Shown here: piece by piece, positions 1-5,975 of the stretch
Numbering within the stretch: position 1 is the first letter of the stretch
How the letters are laid out: the number at the start of each line of letters is the position of its first letter
Source: Akkermansiaceae bacterium
Lineage (GTDB): Bacteria > Verrucomicrobiota > Verrucomicrobiia > Verrucomicrobiales > Akkermansiaceae
NCBI GenBank assembly: GCA_029288115.1
Contig: JARFPV010000650.1
Span: 1-12,390 of the forward strand
Direction: 5' to 3'
Length of the DNA stretch: 12,390 nucleotides
The notes under the pieces: generated by a model
Told to the model about the DNA's origin: nothing
What the model saw: only the letters and a program-made list of their open reading frames with translations
Database searches by the model: none
Program-made: the position numbers and the translations under genes

Positions 1-93
1 AGATTGGATAGTCGTGACGTAGATATTAGCCAAGCGACTTCTGTGTCTTATTCCGTGCTTGTGTTACCTCACAGAAAAAGCGAGGTTACGTAG
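1..93 (+). CDS. Possible C-terminal end of an upstream gene (partial)
   Basis: Frame 1 is open from the first base to a TAG at 91-93, giving about 30 codons that end in VLPHRKSEVT. The reading frame enters from outside the window. A GTG start for the next gene follows 3 bases after the TAG, a spacing typical of an operon. Against it, 30 open codons can easily arise by chance and no family can be recognised. The alternative is that 1-96 is simply the upstream region of the hydrolase gene. Confidence 0.33.
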   Translation, partial: RLDSRDVDISQATSVSYSVLVLPHRKSEVT

Positions 94-96
94 ATT

Positions 97-966
97 GTGA
101 GTCATTGGAAAAAATTCCTTGTTGGCAAGTGGAACTGGATGCGTCCGGTCAAGTCGATCGTCTTCATCTATGTGGTGCTCATGCTCATTGCCGTATCTTG
201 TTCCAACCGCTTCATCCACCAGCCACCGGCCGCAGGATACACGAAGGAGCTGGATGGAATATCACTCATCAAGATGCCTAATGGTGAAAATATCGCGGTA
301 TCCTACCTACCCGCGCGCAAGGGTATGCCTACACTACTCTGGTCGCATGGCAATGCCGAGGACATCGGCTATCTCAGGCAACGCCACGAAAGCTTTCATG
401 CCGAAGGCTATGGCATCCTTGCCTACGACTACCCGGGCTACGGCATCAGCGAAGGTTCACCAAGCGAACAAGGCTGCTACGATGCGGCGATGACGGCCTG
501 GGAGCACCTCACCAAAACTCTGAAAGTAGCGCCAGAACATGTCCTCATCTACGGCCAATCCGTCGGTAGCGGGGCGTCCGTCTGGCTGGCTACCAAGGTC
601 GAGACCCAAGGGCTGATTCTTGTTTCGCCCTTCGTCTCTGCCTTCCGGGCAGTCACCAAATACCCCCTGTTCCCCGGCGACAAATTCAAGAACCTGAGCC
701 GGATGGATAACGTCGCCGAGCCTCTGCTGGTCATCCACGGCAGCAATGACCGAGTGATCTCCCAGTGGCATGGCAAAAAAATCCACGACGCCCACGCTGG
801 TCCGAAAACGTGGCACAGCATCGAGGGAGCAGGCCACAATGATCTCTATATTGTTGCCGAGCAGGAAATCATCAAAGCGATCGCAGATTTCCGCAAAGAG
901 TGCATTACCCTCAAAGCCGCACATCAAAGAAATCCAGCATCACCGCCCGGTAAACCTGGCGCTTGA
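97..966 (+). CDS. Membrane-anchored/lipoprotein alpha/beta hydrolase (ABHD13/ABHD17/Bem46-like serine hydrolase)
   Basis: A 289-residue serine hydrolase of unknown substrate. The N-terminus has a hydrophobic stretch (about residues 20-34) ending in IAVSC, so Cys35 fits a lipoprotein signal, with an uncleaved anchor as the alternative. The hydrolase core follows: the oxyanion-loop HGN at 84-86, the nucleophile elbow GQSVG with Ser155, HGSND with Asp218, and GAGH with His247, which together form a complete Ser-Asp-His triad. DYPGYGISEG near 111-120 is typical of the Bem46/ABHD13-17 group. The GTG at 97 is preceded by GAGG at 82-85, 11 bases upstream. An in-frame ATG at 139 (Met15) would give a more standard lipoprotein signal peptide and is a serious alternative start. 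The last ~22 residues lie beyond the catalytic domain, and most of them fall in a 56-bp antisense overlap with the Nudix gene. Likely acts in the periplasm or facing it. Esterase, thioesterase or depalmitoylase-like activity cannot be told apart from sequence. Confidence 0.85.
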   Translation: MSHWKKFLVGKWNWMRPVKSIVFIYVVLMLIAVSCSNRFIHQPPAAGYTKELDGISLIKMPNGENIAVSYLPARKGMPTLLWSHGNAEDIGYLRQRHESFHAEGYGILAYDYPGYGISEGSPSEQGCYDAAMTAWEHLTKTLKVAPEHVLIYGQSVGSGASVWLATKVETQGLILVSPFVSAFRAVTKYPLFPGDKFKNLSRMDNVAEPLLVIHGSNDRVISQWHGKKIHDAHAGPKTWHSIEGAGHNDLYIVAEQEIIKAIADFRKECITLKAAHQRNPASPPGKPGA

Positions 967-1390
967 ACTCCGGCAACCACTTCAGCTTGAAATCCTCCGG
1001 CCAAATCCACTTATACCGACCAAACTCGGGGCGTTTCTGCCTGTTGAGATCGATATCCGGCGCCCCCTTCTTGAGTCGGCACAAGTAGTATGTCTGGATC
1101 TGACCATCGAAGTACATCTTCTGCTTCTTCACCTGGTCCGGGTAGAGGTAGGTGTATCCCCCACGTTTTTCGAGCACCTTGTAGCTGTTCCAGGGAAGAC
1201 CGATTTCCTCCTGCACCTCGCGAGCGAGTGCCCTGATCATTTTCTCACCCATATCAACGCCACCCTGCGGGAACTGCCAGGCACCTTTCTTATTGACCCG
1301 CTCGCACACAAGTAACTTCCCTCGTCGGTTAAGTATAAGTGAGGCAACGTTAGGTCGGTAGCTGGCTGGCATAGCGGCGGGAGTATGCAC
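911..1390 (-). CDS. rppH: Nudix hydrolase, RppH-type (RNA 5'-pyrophosphohydrolase / dinucleoside polyphosphate hydrolase)
   Basis: A 159-residue cytoplasmic Nudix enzyme, somewhat shorter than E. coli RppH (about 176). The Nudix box is perfect, from Gly43 to Leu65, in the pattern GX5EX7REUXEEXGU with metal-binding REVQEE at 57-62. WQFPQGG at 38-44 and YRPNVA at 11-16 are the hallmarks that link it to RppH and the related Ap4A/Ap5A hydrolases rather than to MutT. RppH converts 5'-triphosphate RNA to monophosphate and so starts 5'-end-dependent decay. The related diadenosine polyphosphate activity cannot be excluded. The start used is GTG at 1390, with a weak GATTGAG upstream. Met7 (ATG at 1372) is an alternative and lies 4 residues before the conserved YRPNV. 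The gene is divergent from the exported protein at 1467. Its 3' end overlaps the convergent hydrolase gene by 56 bp. Confidence 0.85.
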   Translation of the reverse strand: MHTPAAMPASYRPNVASLILNRRGKLLVCERVNKKGAWQFPQGGVDMGEKMIRALAREVQEEIGLPWNSYKVLEKRGGYTYLYPDQVKKQKMYFDGQIQTYYLCRLKKGAPDIDLNRQKRPEFGRYKWIWPEDFKLKWLPEFKRQVYRAVMLDFFDVRL

Positions 1391-1481
1391 GGGTGTTTTT
1401 TCTCAATCAAGGCTTTGACGAAACTTTGTTTATCAGCGAGGGTTACACACCCAACCACTGACACCTATGAAAAAAACACCC
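1391..1481. repeat. Inverted repeat spanning the divergent Nudix/exported-protein start region
   Basis: GGGTGTTTTTT at 1391-1401 is the exact reverse complement of AAAAAACACCC at 1471-1481, with 69 bases between. Each arm sits at the start of one of the two divergent genes: immediately upstream of the GTG of the Nudix gene, and within codons 2-5 of the exported-protein gene. The A/T-rich half makes chance similarity plausible. It could be a shared regulatory site or simply reflect an A-rich translation-start context. Confidence 0.35.
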
Positions 1482-2000
1482 ATATCCATCGCTTTGATCA
1501 TGTTCTGCCTGTTACTGCTACCCATGATAGCAAGTGCACAAAACAACTCGGGCACCACGACCAATGAATCAACCGGACCACGCCGCTTCTGGCAGGCCAG
1601 TGTGCCAGGCGGCAACTACATCGTGGCACTCGACCGCATTTCCTCGATCAGCAAACACGACTACATTTTAAATGGCAACCTGCGCGTCACCGAGGTGGTG
1701 ATCGACACGAACGGCAACTCTCTCGCGCGCTTTTATTACATCATCCCGGTCACCGAAGACTCCGGTTCCAAAATTGGAGCAGGGCTCACAACACGGGGCA
1801 AAGAACTACTCGACAAAGTGGGTGAGCGCACGGGGGCAAATGCCAACACCGCCGTTGCCAAGCAGTATCCGAACACCACGCACGCAAAAACAGTTGAGTT
1901 CAGAATTTCTAACGAAGGCAACCTGAACAAACTCTTCAGCAGCGCAACCAACGCCTGGATCAAGGGCATTGGTAGGAAATTTTCGATCAGGAACGAGTAA
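1467..2000 (+). CDS. Small exported protein of unknown function
   Basis: A 177-residue protein with a clear Sec signal peptide: MKK, a hydrophobic core at about 8-22, and a type I cleavage site after ASA (Ala24). The mature part (~153 residues) starts with a low-complexity Asn/Thr/Ser stretch (26-37), then a compact mixed alpha/beta domain with FWQASVPGGNYIVALDRISS at 41-60 and a beta-rich RFYYIIPV near 88-95. There are no cysteines in the mature chain and no catalytic motif I recognise, so I assign no function. It is probably periplasmic. ATG is the only sensible start because it begins the signal peptide, and no Shine-Dalgarno is visible before it. The stop lies only 6 bases from the stop of the convergent AsmA-like gene, leaving no room for a separate terminator hairpin. 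Confidence 0.75.
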   Translation: MKKTPISIALIMFCLLLLPMIASAQNNSGTTTNESTGPRRFWQASVPGGNYIVALDRISSISKHDYILNGNLRVTEVVIDTNGNSLARFYYIIPVTEDSGSKIGAGLTTRGKELLDKVGERTGANANTAVAKQYPNTTHAKTVEFRISNEGNLNKLFSSATNAWIKGIGRKFSIRNE

Positions 2001-2006
2001 CTTCGG

Positions 2007-3563
2007 TTATTCGTCTTCCTCGTCCTCTTTCTCTTTCCTCGGCGATCCGCCCGGGATGAGATCGAGCAGCCCACCTGCGCCATCGCGGATAATGCCTACA
2101 CCCTCTTCGACGGCACTTGCGGGATCTCCATTGAGGATTTTCCCCGCGGCATCAACTGCCTTGCCAGGAAACTCGACTGTAGAATCGTGGGCAAACTTGA
2201 GCGCCATCTTGCCGGTCTCGGGAACCAGCTCGAACATTCTTTCACCTGCGGCGGCAATCATGCGGTCGGTTAGATCTTCCTTGGGATTGTCCACAGTACC
2301 TGTGATGTGAAGTGGTGCCCATAACAGTCCCTTATCACCGCGCAAAAAGACCTTGGTCTCAGCACCCGGAATGTGGGACAGCGTGCCGGGGACAATTCCT
2401 ACCCTGAAACGCCCATCGAGTGATTCCTTGTTGACCGTGATGTTACCGACCACGCGCACGAGCCCCTCACTGGCTATCACAATATCCTTGATATCGAGTC
2501 GATCTCCCTCTTTCCAGAATTTGAATGTAGCCTCGGAAAGCACGAGCCGGCGAAACCTGCGGGTATTGGAATAGGCCGCGATGGTATCAAGCACCGGAAG
2601 AGCAGTTAGAACCCCATCCTTAAGTTGAACTTTACCACGCAGCACGGTGTTCTCGTTTCCGGAAAGCACCTTGAATTTAGCATTCACATTACCCATGATG
2701 CGCTTTTCCCAATCGGGTGGCACCAGCTCCTCCGCCCGCACATCGGTTAGAGCCCCATAAAAGCCAAAGTCATCACCCTCGAGCTCTCCGTTTAGAGTCA
2801 GGCGGCCTCGCTTGTAGACTTTCGCCTCAGAGTTGGTTAGAAAAATCCTCCCATTCCTCCACTTGCCACGCGCTGAGATCAGATCGAGCCGTGATCCAAA
2901 CCAGTTGGTATCGATCACGCCGCCGGTGAGTAGCACGTCGTAAGCACCTCCCGGGGAGGCATCGACACGTGCAGCCAGATCTTTCGCCTGAAGCCCACCA
3001 CCTGTAGTCTTCAGGTTGATATTGGCGCTGGATACCTCGATGGAATTCAGCTCGGCACGATCGGGAAGCATGCCGGCAAAAAAACCAGACTCCTCTGGAG
3101 ACGCTACTGCGCTCGACTGCCTTTCTTCAGGCTCATCGGATGGCTGTTCCTCGGGTGATGTAGAATCCAGAAGCAAATCGAGCTGATTGATGCGCACATC
3201 CGAGACCTCCCAAACTCCACGCCTGATTCCGCCAAGACCAATTCTCGCCTGAACGCCATCTGCCTTGATTCCTCGGATCACCGTGCCGTTTTCAGATACG
3301 AAACCAGCTGTCCTCGCATCCATCCCCTGCCACTCAAAGAGCTCGAAATGCGCATCCGCTCCAATGGCATCACCCACTGTCTCACTGATGAAGACGCGAA
3401 AATCATCGCTGTGCAGGTAGGACTTCAACCAAGAATAGACACCAAATCCTGCAAGAATCACGCCCACAAGCAGTATAGTCAGGATGCGTAAGATCCACTT
3501 ACCGACACCCGACCTCTGCTTACCGCCACGCGTGGATTTCCTTCTCTGCGATCGTCTGGACAT
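2007..3563 (-). CDS. AsmA-like inner-membrane-anchored periplasmic protein
   Basis: A 518-residue protein with an Arg/Lys-rich cytoplasmic N-terminus (1-22), one transmembrane helix (about 23-45) and a large periplasmic part. Residues 50-130 form a first beta-rich domain. An acidic Glu/Ser/Pro linker covers about 134-160. Residues ~165-425 show the repeating short-strand pattern of AsmA/DUF748-like proteins. The part most like the AsmA C-terminal domain is about 305-390: LRGKVQLKDGVL, then VLDTIAAYSN, then LDIKDIVIASEG and VRVVGNITV. The C-terminus (508-518) is a highly acidic tail. AsmA-family proteins are large beta-groove envelope proteins linked to phospholipid transport and outer-membrane homeostasis. 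This protein is shorter than TamB or YhdP, and its exact role is unknown. ATG at 3563 is the start, with no Shine-Dalgarno. It is transcribed divergently from the ABC transporter operon across 104 bp, which hints at a shared envelope context. Confidence 0.75.
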   Translation of the reverse strand: MSRRSQRRKSTRGGKQRSGVGKWILRILTILLVGVILAGFGVYSWLKSYLHSDDFRVFISETVGDAIGADAHFELFEWQGMDARTAGFVSENGTVIRGIKADGVQARIGLGGIRRGVWEVSDVRINQLDLLLDSTSPEEQPSDEPEERQSSAVASPEESGFFAGMLPDRAELNSIEVSSANINLKTTGGGLQAKDLAARVDASPGGAYDVLLTGGVIDTNWFGSRLDLISARGKWRNGRIFLTNSEAKVYKRGRLTLNGELEGDDFGFYGALTDVRAEELVPPDWEKRIMGNVNAKFKVLSGNENTVLRGKVQLKDGVLTALPVLDTIAAYSNTRRFRRLVLSEATFKFWKEGDRLDIKDIVIASEGLVRVVGNITVNKESLDGRFRVGIVPGTLSHIPGAETKVFLRGDKGLLWAPLHITGTVDNPKEDLTDRMIAAAGERMFELVPETGKMALKFAHDSTVEFPGKAVDAAGKILNGDPASAVEEGVGIIRDGAGGLLDLIPGGSPRKEKEDEEDE

Positions 3564-3639
3564 GAGCTACAAGCTAATCGAGACTGGGAAATCCACAAGT
3601 TTTCTTCTCGCTATACACCGCAACTTTTCCTAGTTACCT

Positions 3640-3653
3640 TGGTTGCACAACCA
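3640..3653. promoter_or_regulatory. Short dyad TGGTTG-CA-CAACCA, candidate operator
   Basis: A 14-bp inverted repeat with perfect 6-bp arms and a 2-base centre lies 14 bases upstream of the GTG of the ABC transporter gene, in the 104-bp divergent region. The centre is too short for a stable RNA hairpin, so if it matters it is more likely a DNA-binding site for a dimeric regulator. No convincing -35/-10 pair could be placed around it. Chance occurrence is possible. Confidence 0.3.
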
Positions 3654-3667
3654 CACACCTACTATCC

Positions 3668-5482
3668 GTGCTAGAACTCAAAGACGTCTGCTTTACCATC
3701 CAGAAAGATGGCGAACCTCTCAACCTAATCGACGAAGTTTCGCTGAAAGTCCCCAGAGGCCACTTCATGGCGATCGTCGGCCCATCCGGCTGCGGCAAAA
3801 CCACGCTGCTAAAAACCATTGCCGGGCTGAACGAAGAATCGGGTGGTGATCTGATATGGGATGACAGAAATCTCGCCAAGGAGAAGGACTTTGATCCTGC
3901 GGAAATTGGATACGTCCCTCAGTTCTCCATTGCCTATGACCAACTGACGGTAGACGAATCCATTGAGTCCGCCACACGGCTACGGGTTAAGATCAAGAAT
4001 TTCGCAGAACTCGATAACCGCATCGACCGCATCCTCGAGGAAACCGGGCTCGCGGCCCTCGCCGACCGACCAGTGAAAGTGCTCTCTGGTGGACAAAAAC
4101 GCCGACTCGGGCTGGCGATGGAACTGGTTACCGGACCGCATCTACTGCTCTGTGACGAGGTGACTTCCGGGCTCGATCCACGATCAGAGCGCGACATCGT
4201 TCGCCTGTTGCACCAGCTGTCCCGAACCGACGGGCGTACGGTCATCTCTGTCACCCACTCGCTCGCTCACCTTGAGCTCTATGATTCCATCCTCGTGTTA
4301 CACGAGGGACGTGTGGCATACCACGGACCACCGGAAGGGCTGACACACTATTTTTCCGTGGATGACATGGAGGAAGTCTACCCGCAACTCGCTAAGCAAC
4401 GTTCGGAGAAATGGCAGCAATCATGGCTCAAGCACAGAGATGCTTACTACGGCAAACTCAACAAACGCCGCAACGAACTCATTAAAAAAGGAGAGCTTTC
4501 CGTGCCCGCGGAAGTCACAGCTAAAGAGGACAACTCAAAGAGAAAAGACACCGACTCCGCACCACTGGAAGATCCAGCCGCATCACAGGAAATTGTGCGA
4601 GAAGCCTCTGAACTGGTGCGCACACCCAGTGTCGTAAGCCAGTTTTCCACCCTACTGGGCAGGCGGTGGAAAATATTCTTCCGCGACAAAGGGCAAGTAT
4701 TCCTACAACTCGCAATCCTCGTTTGTTTCCCCGTGCTGGTCGCCCTTTTCAGTGAACGAGGCAATGAAAACGTCAAGAAATTCTCCGGTATTGACGAAGG
4801 CACTATCCACCGCATCGAAGAAGGCATCGAGGTCAACCAAAGCTACCTTAGCGTAGGATCCGCAGTTTCCGGCATCGTCATGTTTCAAGTAGTCTTACTG
4901 TCCCTGATGGGGTCTAACAACTCAGCCCGTGAAGTAGCCGGCGAGCGACTGATCTACGAGAAGGAAAAATTCGGCGGCATCCGCCCAAGCGCCTACCTCG
5001 GCAGTAAAGTCGTGTTCCTGGGCAGCCTTATCCTCATCCAATCCCTGTGGATGGCCATATTCGTCCAACAGTTCTGGAAGTTCCCCGATGGCAGCGAGAG
5101 CGGCTTCCTCGACCACACCGTGTTCCTAGTACTCGTGAATGCGGCCATGACATTCATTTGCCTCGGTATCTCCTCACTGATGAAAACTGCGGAGCAATCC
5201 TCCCTGCTCTCCATCTATTTGGTCGGGTTCCAGCTTCCCCTCTCAGGTGCTGTGCTCGCGTTGCCCGAAACCATCGAGCCACTTACCCGACCCTTTATTT
5301 CAGCCTACTGGGCGTGGTCCGGCAGCATTGATTCGATGAATCCAACCTACCGAAACGCAATCGATGCGGTGACGGAAACATCTTTCCAGCCATCCACATC
5401 ATGCCAGTACTTGCTGATCATCCACATCGCCGTGGGATTGATCGCATCCTACATCGGCCTCAAACGTCACCGCTGGGATTAA
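3668..5482 (+). CDS. ABCG-type ABC transporter, ATPase fused to ABC-2 permease
   Basis: A 604-residue half-transporter in the ABCG order, nucleotide-binding domain first and membrane domain second. The ATPase part has Walker A GPSGCGKTT (38-46), Q-loop Gln85 (VPQF), signature LSGGQ (139-143), Walker B LLLCDE with Asp163/Glu164, D-loop SGLD (167-170) and H-loop His197, so it should be active. A charged, probably partly helical linker spans ~232-325. The permease has about six membrane segments (near 342-361, 397-414, 446-468, 483-503, 510-533, 580-598). Between segments 2 and 3 lies the ABCG hallmark REVAGERLIYEKEKFG (421-436). Such proteins work as dimers and usually export lipids or hydrophobic compounds; the substrate here is unknown. 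The start is GTG at 3668: it begins the canonical first strand (LELKDVCFT), and no Shine-Dalgarno is visible. It is the first gene of a probable operon with the two genes downstream (gaps of 44 and 29 bp). Confidence 0.9.
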   Translation: MLELKDVCFTIQKDGEPLNLIDEVSLKVPRGHFMAIVGPSGCGKTTLLKTIAGLNEESGGDLIWDDRNLAKEKDFDPAEIGYVPQFSIAYDQLTVDESIESATRLRVKIKNFAELDNRIDRILEETGLAALADRPVKVLSGGQKRRLGLAMELVTGPHLLLCDEVTSGLDPRSERDIVRLLHQLSRTDGRTVISVTHSLAHLELYDSILVLHEGRVAYHGPPEGLTHYFSVDDMEEVYPQLAKQRSEKWQQSWLKHRDAYYGKLNKRRNELIKKGELSVPAEVTAKEDNSKRKDTDSAPLEDPAASQEIVREASELVRTPSVVSQFSTLLGRRWKIFFRDKGQVFLQLAILVCFPVLVALFSERGNENVKKFSGIDEGTIHRIEEGIEVNQSYLSVGSAVSGIVMFQVVLLSLMGSNNSAREVAGERLIYEKEKFGGIRPSAYLGSKVVFLGSLILIQSLWMAIFVQQFWKFPDGSESGFLDHTVFLVLVNAAMTFICLGISSLMKTAEQSSLLSIYLVGFQLPLSGAVLALPETIEPLTRPFISAYWAWSGSIDSMNPTYRNAIDAVTETSFQPSTSCQYLLIIHIAVGLIASYIGLKRHRWD

Positions 5483-5490
5483 TCCTTTCG

Positions 5491-5506
5491 TTCATTTCTT
5501 CATTTC
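5491..5506 (+). repeat. Tandem duplication of TTCATTTC
   Basis: Two perfect copies of the 8-mer TTCATTTC lie head to tail in the 44-bp pyrimidine-rich gap between the ABC transporter stop and the next start. There is no Shine-Dalgarno in this gap. It is probably a minor slippage product; a role in translation of the downstream gene is conceivable but not shown. Confidence 0.4.
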
Positions 5507-5526
5507 TACAATCATCCAATTCTAAC

Positions 5527-5946
5527 ATGCCTCGTCGATCCCGATCCACATCAGATAAAAAAAGTAACTTCGCCGTCTATATCATCATCGCCGTTGCGGT
5601 GATTGCAGCGCTTGTCGTTGGCAAATTCATCCTTGATAAGCGCGCAGAGCATTTCTCGGATCTCACTGAACTCCCGGTAGCTGACATCCAAGAAGGCGGA
5701 ACCTCCCTGAGCGGCAATATCTACAAAGTCACCGGAGAAATCTCCGAACGTAGGATCCTCCCAGATGACGGCGGGCTCCTACTTAGCGTCGTCAGTACAC
5801 AGGGGGATAAAAAATCCAGTCCGATACCCATTTTCGTGCCTAAAGGTACTGAAAAGATCAACCTGGAAAGAAATCATGGATACACCTTTAAAGTGGAAAT
5901 CAACCGTGAAGGATTACCCGTTGCAATGGACATCAAAGCGCAGTAG
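5527..5946 (+). CDS. Single-pass membrane protein of unknown function in the ABC transporter cluster
   Basis: A 139-residue protein with a basic, Ser-rich N-terminus (MPRRSRSTSDKK), one transmembrane helix (about 16-34), and a ~100-residue domain beyond it, most likely periplasmic. That domain is beta-rich (TSLSGNIYKVTGEISERRIL at about 59-78, LLLSVVS at 84-90, PIPIFVPKG at 99-107) and could be an OB-like small barrel; this is inference. No enzymatic motif is visible. The ATG at 5527 is chosen because the protein then begins with the typical basic N-terminus before the helix. A longer in-frame version starting at 5401 would overlap the ABC transporter gene by 82 bp and add an unlikely leader. 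It lies 44 bp after the transporter gene and 29 bp before the secreted TPR-like gene, so it is probably co-transcribed and may be an accessory subunit. Confidence 0.7.
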   Translation: MPRRSRSTSDKKSNFAVYIIIAVAVIAALVVGKFILDKRAEHFSDLTELPVADIQEGGTSLSGNIYKVTGEISERRILPDDGGLLLSVVSTQGDKKSSPIPIFVPKGTEKINLERNHGYTFKVEINREGLPVAMDIKAQ

Positions 5947-5975
5947 TATAGCGAGAACCACAACGATCCAAACCA

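Noticed and set aside
66..86. Small hairpin ACCTC/GAGGT that could hide the GAGG before the hydrolase start
   Set aside because: It has only five pairs with an 11-base loop, and the true start is uncertain (97 or 139), so the support is too weak.
457..927. 156-codon antisense open frame within the hydrolase gene
   Set aside because: It lies fully opposite a gene with an intact catalytic triad and has no recognisable features of its own.
770..1315. 181-codon plus-strand open frame across the hydrolase/Nudix junction
   Set aside because: It covers the antisense strand of the Nudix box and the 3' part of the hydrolase in another frame. Its residues show no domain, and both overlapped genes are well supported.
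5401..5526. Longer reading frame for the 139-residue membrane protein, starting at 5401
   Set aside because: It would overlap the end of the ABC transporter gene by 82 bp and add 42 residues with no signal or domain character. The ATG at 5527 gives a normal basic N-terminus before the helix.
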